Shown here: positions 27,401 through 36,400 of the stretch, piece after piece | Position numbering within the stretch: the first letter of the stretch is position 1 | How the letters are laid out: every line of letters starts with the position of its first letter | NCBI RefSeq assembly: GCF_964199755.1 | Contig: NC_133900.1 | Span: 76,244,727 to 76,308,726, forward strand | From: Larus michahellis | Taxonomy: Eukaryota; Chordata; Aves; Charadriiformes; Laridae | DNA: 64,000 nt | Direction: 5' to 3' | The notes under the pieces: generated by a model | Told to the model about the DNA's origin: nothing | The model's input: only the letters and a program-made list of their open reading frames with translations | The model's database searches: none | Translations under genes and position numbers: made by a program

Positions 27401-30400
27401 TTTCCTTACAGAAGATGTTTTCTCCCTTCTGGGTTTTCGTTGTTTTTTTTTTTTTCCTGCCTTCTTTTTCCACTTGGATTGTGCCAAATGCCAGTCTCAG
27501 GATGACGGGGCTCAGTGCCTTACGGGAGAGACTGATTACAGGCTCACTCTTGCACGTCTAGACATACAGTGCCGCTGCATTTACTCATGAGAGGAGTCTC
27601 GCTATATCGCTTTGTATTTGCACTTTCCGAACCCAAATACTTAAAGGGCAAGAGAAAAAAGCGCCAAGCCAAGCCAGAATTGTCTTGTTTTATATTTTTT
27701 TTGCCGTTCTTTGGCGCGAGCCTGGACAACTCCACGTGACTGTGGAGGGAAGGTTTTCCGCAGGCACCGCGCCAGCCTGAGACTCGACACCATAATCATC
27801 TCCCATGCAGATAGTTCAGCTCTGTAGCTGTTCTGATATAATGCTTAGATAAGTCAATCAGATTTTCTCTTGCCAAAAGTGTATAATCTAAATTATTTAA
27901 AGATGCAGACATTTTTTTCCACAGTAAGCAAACTTTAAAATGTCCCGGTGTTTGACGTTGCTTAAAACTCTGCCTCTGCCCTTCCTGTTCCCAACAACAC
28001 CTGAGCGGAGATAAACTGTGAAAAAACTTCAGTTAGAACGGTCTCAGTAATTTTTAAGTGAAAAGTATAACCACATCTAGTACTGGAAACAGGAAAATAT
28101 TACAGCTGTAACTTCCATGTCCAAAGTTCATGATTTGTATAATGGAAAAACGAGGTTTGAAATAATTTCTGCTAATAACTCCTCTGAATTCAAAACTGCA
28201 AAGGCGTGTGTGTGTTATTTATTTATTTATTTAAATGGTACAAATAGTTTAATAATAGCTTTTTGGGTTTGTGATACAAACAGGTCACTCCGGTCAGATT
28301 GTCTCGGCCAAAAAGACAATTTTCCTGTTCTGGCACGATTGAAACAATCAATCTGGATGCAGTTCCCCAGGCCGTTGCTCGTCTAGACAACAGTGCAGCT
28401 AAACACAAGCTGTCGGTGAAGCCAAAAAAGCAGAGGATGTCAAGAAAGCACAAGAGATTAACAAAGGTATTGAATCACTGGTCAAACAGCGAGAGGAAGG
28501 GGGTTGCTTTTGAAGCTGGGTACAAAATAACCATAACGGGGTGCACCAGGAGTAGCTGTAGACAGAGGACTGCCTTAAGCCGTGATTAACACTGTTGGAG
28601 ACAGCTATTGAAAGCTTCTTTGACAAATCTTCTGTCTTCAGGGCAAAACAAAAAGCACGCTTCTTTCGTTTTGTCTCAAAATCAAGATAGAGACCTAAAG
28701 ATGAAACCCTAGCCGGAGAGAAGATGCCAAGAAGTTTTAATATGGCCAGTTGAGACAAATACTACTTACATCTGAGGTGCTTCCACTAGGATTTTACACT
28801 GGGAGAGCTTTCTGATTCTAGTTTTCCTAGTAAAAAAATGTAGGTCAGAAAGGTCTGAAGGATCTCTGCCGCTGTTCATGCTGCTCTGGTACAGGCAATC
28901 AGATAGTGCAAAATTTGTGTGGGGAAATAAATGGGTTCTCTAAAACGGGCACGGGTTCTGACAGCGATAATAGCGTTGTCTTATAAGAAAGAACAAGAGG
29001 TAAGTAACACAGCTCTTGCCACAGCTAGAGTGAAATATCAAATCCTCACTTTGTACACTTACTGCGTGGCTATTTTGCTTTTTTATCCTGCATCTTACCA
29101 GTGCTTGTAGACAGGACAAGGCTATTCCACTAACGTGGGGTTCAGGAGAGGCCACTGTCCGTTCTTCCGCACCATTGTACGTGCATTTATCACTCTCGCA
29201 CCGAAGAAATTAAATCTAAACCTCTTGTTTTTACAGAATGTTTAGCTGGAGCCAAACGGCGGCTCGACAAATGGTAGCTAGACAGGGCATTAGCTGAGCT
29301 GTTTTCCTCACGGAAAGGGCTGGGACTTATTCTTCAGGCGCAGCTCATCTTCAGACCATGTCGCTACAGAGACAAGGAACGAGCTGTGAAGAAAATGTGC
29401 GTTGGGTTTATTGCAGGTATTGCAGCCCCGTGCCAGGGCTGCGGGGCCAGCACGGAGAGCCCGTCAGCAGTCGGCGGATGCCTCGGTACGGCACCGTATT
29501 GCTGGGGAGCTCCAGGTTCTCCGTCCATGCAGGGTCCCGCGGTTCCTGCAGTAGACACAGAGCCTCAGCACAGCTAATGAGGAAGATATCCTGGCTCAGG
29601 ATTTGTCAAAAGCAACCGAATTGTGTTTCCCTGAGCGGTTCTTTCCTGGCTAGCGTGGCAGAGCTCTTTTCTGCAGGCAACAGCTTCCGTCTCTGCAAGT
29701 AACAGCTAGATTTGCCATGAAAGATCTGGCAAAACAATCCCCTTAAGTGGGTGCTAATTATTTCAGGCTTAAAGCATGGAGTTCTAAGTAGTAGAACAGG
29801 CATATGAAACTTGTGCTCCATTCCTTGGGCATCTGTAAATTTGAAATGGCAGGTCTCAGTCTGCATTAGCTCGTGTACGCCAAGCGGTGATTCAATATTT
29901 AGCATTATACTATTATCACTGTTGGGATGTTTCCTTTCTTTTAAAGGCTATTATCCGAATAGGTGGGAAGTGTGGGATCTATGATGATGTGACCCATAAA
30001 TTGGGGTGGGTGCATTGGCTCTGGATCTCAATCAGTGGGTTTTTCCTAAAAACAAAACAAAACAAAAAAGTTGCTTTGTATTTGCAACGAATTGTTTGTT
30101 GACTGTAAAGAATAACGAGCCAATAGGCGATATTCAGTAACTCCAAACTTGTCTCCCAATTTTAGGGATCACAAAGTTTAACAATAACAGAATTTGAGCC
30201 CGAGGACCTAGAAATTCAGCTGTATGGAGACAGATTCCCAGGTTATAATGGACACATCATAGCAGACAAGCTAATCCAGAACAGAGATGAGCAGAAGCAG
30301 CCTCAGCTGGCAGAGGAGAAAAGAATTGAAGATCACTGGGGGATCTTTGAGGCTGAAAGGATAAGGCAGATTGTAGAAATGGAAGAACAAAGAGAAATGG

Positions 30401-33400
30401 AAGAACAAAGGTGCCAAGAACTTGAGCAGATGCAGAAAGACCAGGAGAGAAGGCGTTGTGAAGAAGAGAAGAGGCAGTATCTCCTTGAAGGAGAGACATC
30501 TTTGGAAATAGAAGAGCAGACATGCCATAAAGAGGAGAGAAGAGTGCTGGAGGCTGAAAAGAGGCAAGAGCTGGAGGAGCAGAGGCACCAGGAACTGGAG
30601 AAGCAGAGGCAGAAGGAGCTGGAGGAGCGACACGGAAGAGAGGTGAAGGAGCAGAAGCACCAGGAACAAGAGGAGGAACAGAAACAAGAGCCGGAGAGGC
30701 AGAAGCTCCAGGAACAAGAGGAGCAACAGAGACGAGAGCTGGAGGAGCAGAACCACTGGGAACAGGAAGAGCAGAGATATCAGGATTTGGAGGAACAGAA
30801 GAGGCAAGAGCTGGAGGAGCAGAAGCTCCCGGAACGGGAGAAGAAACGTCAGGAGTTGGAAGAACAGAAGAGGCAAAAGCTGGAGGAGCAGAAGCTCCAG
30901 GAACGGGAGGAGCAGAGACGTCAGGAGTTGGAGGAGCAGAAGAGGCAAGAGCTGGAGGAGCAGAAGCTCCAGGAACGGGAGGAGCAGAGACGTCAGGAGT
31001 TGGAGGAGCAGAAGAGGCAAAAGCTGGAGGAGCAGAAGTACCGGGAACGGGAGGAGCAGAGTCGTCAGGAGTTGGAGGAGCAGAAGAGGCAAGAGCTGGA
31101 GGAGCAGAAGCGCTGGGAACGGGAAGAGCAGAGACGTCAGGAGTTGGAGGAGCAGAAGAGGCAAAAGCTGGAGGAGCAGAAGCACCAGGAATGGGAAGAG
31201 CAGAAGCGCAAGGAACTGGAAGAGAAACAGAGACGAGAGCTGGAGGAGAAGAAAAGGCTAGAGCTGGAAGAATTAAGGCAACAGGAGACTGAAAAACAGT
31301 GCCAAGAGGAAGAAGAAAGAAATTGGCTGGAGGAACAAAAAGAACTCAAGGAACAAAATAAGGAAGAAAAACAGAGAGGAGAGCTGGAAGAGAAAGAACT
31401 TCAAGAAGTTGAAATAAAACTGAAGCAGGAGAAAGAAGCGGAGAGCCTCAAAGAACAGAAGAATCAGGAGGAACAAAGGCAGCATTTGAAGGAGAAAGGA
31501 GAAAAGACAGAGAAGGAACAACCCCAGCAAGTAATGGATAAGAAAAAGAAACGGGAAGAGCAGAGAAAACACAAGCTCACAAAACAAATGCACATGGAAA
31601 GTGCAGAGGGTGTCCCACAAGATGAACTGAAGCAGAAAAAGGAACAAAACGGACAAGAATGGAACAAGCTGGAAGAGCAGGAGGTAGCCACAGGACAAAA
31701 TCTTCAGCAAAACCAACAAGAAAAATCCTTGGAACAGCAACAGGACAAGGCTCAGTTGTGTCCTGCAGGGGCCAATATGCATCCCGTAGAGGAGAAGCTC
31801 CAAGAAGGATCAAGACCTCAAAAACTCAAACAGCCAGAAAAAGGGAATAAACCAGCAGAAGTCCTAGCCCAGAAACTGAAGAGAGAAGTGGAAGCTCAGG
31901 AGCAAAAGCGAATAGGGGAAGAACTTAGGTGGCAAGAGGTAGACGAAAGGCAGACTGCATCCAGACCCTTCACCTTTCAAGTGTCTTCTGGAGATAAACA
32001 GATCATATTTCAGAAAGTTAATCTGAGCCCAGTCACGCCCGCCAAAGGAGAGGGACTCTCTTCTCCATCCGTCAAAGACTACAGGATGCATGCGTCCAGC
32101 AAGGGCTCTCACACGCTCCCGTCGTCTGTGTGCGTGCCCCATACAGCTATCTTGGTTACTGGGGCACAGCTGTGTGGCACAGCGGTTAACTTGAACCAGA
32201 TAAAGGATACGGCTTGTAAATCGTTACTTGGCTTAACGGAAGAGAGAAAAAATGTGGATATTCCTTCACCAGAGAAGGCCCAGAAAAAACCCCAGGAGCC
32301 CAAACCCAGCAGCAGTAAAATGAAATACACGCAAGAGGCACTGAACAGCCAGGCCGTACTGGCAGAGTGGGCTTCTATCCGCTCCAGGATCCTAAAGAAC
32401 GCAGAAAACAGCAAATATAACGAGAGAGACCGAGTAAGCGCCTGCAGACACAGTGATGACTGGACACCCCGAGGACGGGGTGGTCCCCACGGCAACTTGA
32501 GGAAAACCCTCTCTGCGAACGCAAAGTTCTCGATCACCCCAGCATGGCAAAAATTTTCAGAAGCTTCAAAAAACAATTTGGAGGCGGAGAATGTAAGTGC
32601 GGCAAAAGGCAATGAAACGGTGTCCGTGGGAAGAATCACTGGCCCATCCACCGATTCGAAGGAGGATGCGGCCCCCACTTTTAAGGATAACTTAGCTGAA
32701 AAGGCTAAGGAGAAAACGGAACCCCGTAGTGAAATGGCAGACAACACAGAAGGCTGTAAATTTGCAAAAGATCTTCCATCTTTCCTTGTTCCGAGTTTTC
32801 CTCATTCTCCGGGTAAAGAATTACCCCAGGCAGAACTCCCGGGTGCTCTGGAAAACCAGCAGAACAACGGCACAAAAAAAGCAGATAAACCAAACGGGGA
32901 AGAAAATGTTTCTCCTTTTGGGATAAAGTTGCGAAGGACAAACTACTCTTTACGTTTCCATTACGATCAACAGGCAGAGCAGAGGAAAAAGAAAAGGTAC
33001 AGTGCAGGGGATAGTTTTGAGGGTGTGCCTGACCCACTAGTCACAACAGAAGGTGAGAAAGAACCCGCTGTTTTTGCTCCCCAAGAGAGTACATCCCCTG
33101 GCACAGGGAAAGCGAACGTCACCGGTATTTTAAAAGACTCCAAAGACTCTCCAGTGACTGTGGTGGAGATTTCACAACCAGCGGGCACGCCGCTGGTCCT
33201 GCCAGCCACTGGCCAGGGTGCTTTAGCCCCTCATGAGAAACCAGCATGCAAGGCACTGGTCCCACAGAAGCCTGCCCTAGCTCCAAAGCCCGCCAGCCAG
33301 ACACCGCCAGCCTCCCCTCTCTCTAAAACCTACCGATCGAACCCAGCGGATGCGCCAGGGCAAAGGCTGGTTAAAGCTGAATCCGACGGCGGCTGGAGGA

Positions 33401-36400
33401 AAGAAGACAGAGCAAATGCGGTGCACCCCGCACCACCCAACGAGTACAAAAACGAAGAGGAAGAAATCAGAGAAAAGAAGTCCTTTTTCCCATCTATAAG
33501 TATTCCATGGAGAGAAAAAAATGACAAAAAGCCTGAGCCACCAAAGAAAGGTATGTATTTTTCAAAGGTCTTTTAGCATTTCCACAATGAGATACTGTAG
33601 GTCCAGAGGAAGACATTTGGCCTTAAGCTATAATTTTTACCTGGTGTGTTATTTGCGGAGTACCGCTACTTTGCTTAGGGTTATCTGAATGAATGGGACT
33701 TCCCATCCCCACAATTTAATTGGGAAACACACAACTCAGCATGACCAGCGCGACCTGCTTAAGAAAGTTAATTTCAAGGAGGTAACTGGAGCGCGCGTGT
33801 GTGATTTCCTTGGTGGAGATGTTACTTAGTCAGAGGATGGACTCTGTGTTCCACGTGTAACGGTGTCATCAGAGCAGAGGGAGTAATTTTTATAATTTAC
33901 GTGACATTGTTTCTATTTTTTAGGGGAATATTATCTCGCTTAAAAGATATTAAGATCTAGGTCCCCTTTTAGTGCCTGTCCTGGGCAAATTCTCTATGTA
34001 ACGCAATATAGCTGGGCACGGGAGTCCACATTTCAGAGGCACTCATCAGTGACAGGAACAATTACAGTAGGCGCAGTGGCTCTTCAGAGGAGGGCTGAAA
34101 GCCCCTGTGTCCTGCAATTCTGTCCAAGTGGAAAAATTACCCTTTTAGTGCAAGGACACTCAAAAGAGCAAGGCAGGAATTCAGCATTTAATTGGGAAAT
34201 CCCAATATTTTTTTTCCATTCTTGAATTTTGCAAGCATCAAGACACTTCTAAAACCATATCTCAGTGGCACTGCGGCTTATTTTTTACAATTTTTTTTTT
34301 TTTTTTTTTTTTTTACACTTTTTCCTTTCAATTCCATTCTTAAATGAGGATTTCTGGAAACCAGTTGCAGGCGCCGCTGCCAGGCGTGGGCCAGTTGAAG
34401 GTTTCCGCGCTCACTGAGCTCTGCAGGAGCATCTTTGCACCCCAGTGCTGCTCTGGGCCACTCCTGGCTCCATACTGGGTGCTAGCCCCTGTTTCATCCA
34501 GGGTACAGACAGTCAAATGTTCAAGTGGTCATTAGAAAAAAAAAACAAAATGCACCACATTTTTTTAAGAGGGGCTGCATTTCTGGGAGTACATCAGTTC
34601 AGCCCCCCTTCTTTTTGGATGAAGTTTGGACGCTCTTTTTCCCTTAAATACAACTGGAAAACCAGGGAACTGCAGTTCCTAGTGGCATTTCATCCCTTTC
34701 ATCAAGAGGTATAACTAATCAATGCATACGTACCCCTTAAGTATCTCGTGTAGTGGGAGTACATGTAGTAAATTAGGCTGTAGCTCGAAGAGTCTGGGGT
34801 AGGCTTTTTCACAAAAAAAAAAAAAAAAAAAAAAAGGATTAAATTTGGACAGCTGTATGAGTGTGTTGAATTAGGTCTTATTCTTGAGGAATAAAAACTG
34901 TCTCAGGATTTGACATGCAGTCCAGGAATGGCGTGGCATTCAATGGGTTTATCTCCGGAGCCTTCACAAGGCAGAGAAGTTGTACGGGTTTGCTTGAGAC
35001 AAGAGACGTGCGTTACTTCACCAATTCTTCTCACGTTTTCTTTCAGAAAAGCCCGTCCTGCAGAGCAGGCACTCTTTAGACGGCTCTAAATTGATGGAAA
35101 AGGTTGAGACTTCGCAACCACTTTGGATTACGTTAGCGCTGCAAAAGCAAAAGGGGTTCCGCGAGCAGCAAGCTACGAGGGAAGAGAGGAGACAAGCCAG
35201 GGAGGCGAAGCAAGCAGAGAAGCTGGCTAAAGAAAATGTAAACTGTCTTTACAAATACCGATACCATAATTATACCTGTTTGCTAGTTTTATTACGTGAA
35301 AGGGATTTTATTTTATTTTTTTTATGTTTGGCTTGTAAGGCTTCACGAAAGCTAAAATGACAGCGAGTAAAAACTAGTCTGAAAGTCTTTTGCAAAAATC
35401 CTGTGCAATAGCGTGACAATTTTAGTGTAAACTCTGCTGCCTTAATATCAGGTGGCAGTTAATGGCAATCGTAAGCACAACCACCGCGCAGGTGATGGAA
35501 CAGAAAAACTGAATGCAGTACCATCCTTTCAAAGCTCGAGTAAATAAGATGTTAACGCTTGGGGAATAACAGCTGAAATACTCATTTATAGGTGAATATT
35601 AGTAAGTTTGAATTCATTTTTATCATAACGTGTATTGTTTGGGTAAAATGTAGATGAATGAAAGAAATGAACCGTCATGCGAAACATCCAAACGCCTACA
35701 GCAGGCACTGAATCCAAGTATCACTTCTTTCCCGTTCTCTAAATTGCTATTTACTATCCGTGGTTTTCTATTAGCAAGGAAAGCACTTCTACTGACGGCA
35801 CAGGAGTGATGCCACGCAAGCCGTGATGCCGTATAGATATCACGGATGGTAAAAAAGGGAGATTTTGTGGATAACCAGGTATATTTTGATGTTTGTTATG
35901 AGACCCAAATTTCTGAGGGACACGTGCATAATTACAGCCATAGATAATTGTCGTAAGAGACCAGTTTTAGAAGTATCAGTGTTTTGAGTCTTCGTCAAAA
36001 AGGAAGGTGAAGGAAAGGACGGGTGATGGATAAAAGCATCAAGTGCGACATCTCTCACGTGTAGCCACTCCATGACAGATTGCTTCTCGTTTAGAAGTTT
36101 CCCTTCTCTGTTCTAGGCTGCTCTAAGCAATCAGCCAGATAATAAAAGCAGCAGCAGCAGCAGCAGCAGCAAACCAAGCACGCTGCAGAAATCTACAACG
36201 CAAGAAGGGGAGAAGAAAATCGAGACTGCTGTGTCAAGACTAGAAAGGCGGGAGCAGCTAAAAAAGTCGAACACCCTCCCAACTTCTGTGACAGGTAGAG
36301 TGAGAGTTCCAGATTTACTCTGGGAGCGATGCACTTCGGAAATGGCGTTGCATGATTCTGAGAAAGTGAACGAACAATTTCCACCCCCCCCCCCATCTGT

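Noticed and set aside
30271..31185. 304-codon minus-strand open frame rich in Leu
   Set aside because: It is the antisense of the CRACD coiled-coil array: GAG/CAG/CTG-rich codons read backwards give Leu/Pro/Ser codons and few stops. The plus frame is conserved with mammals across splice sites; the minus frame resembles nothing.
31273..31803. 176-codon minus-strand hydrophobic open frame
   Set aside because: Same cause: antisense of Glu/Lys-rich coding sequence, not a membrane protein.
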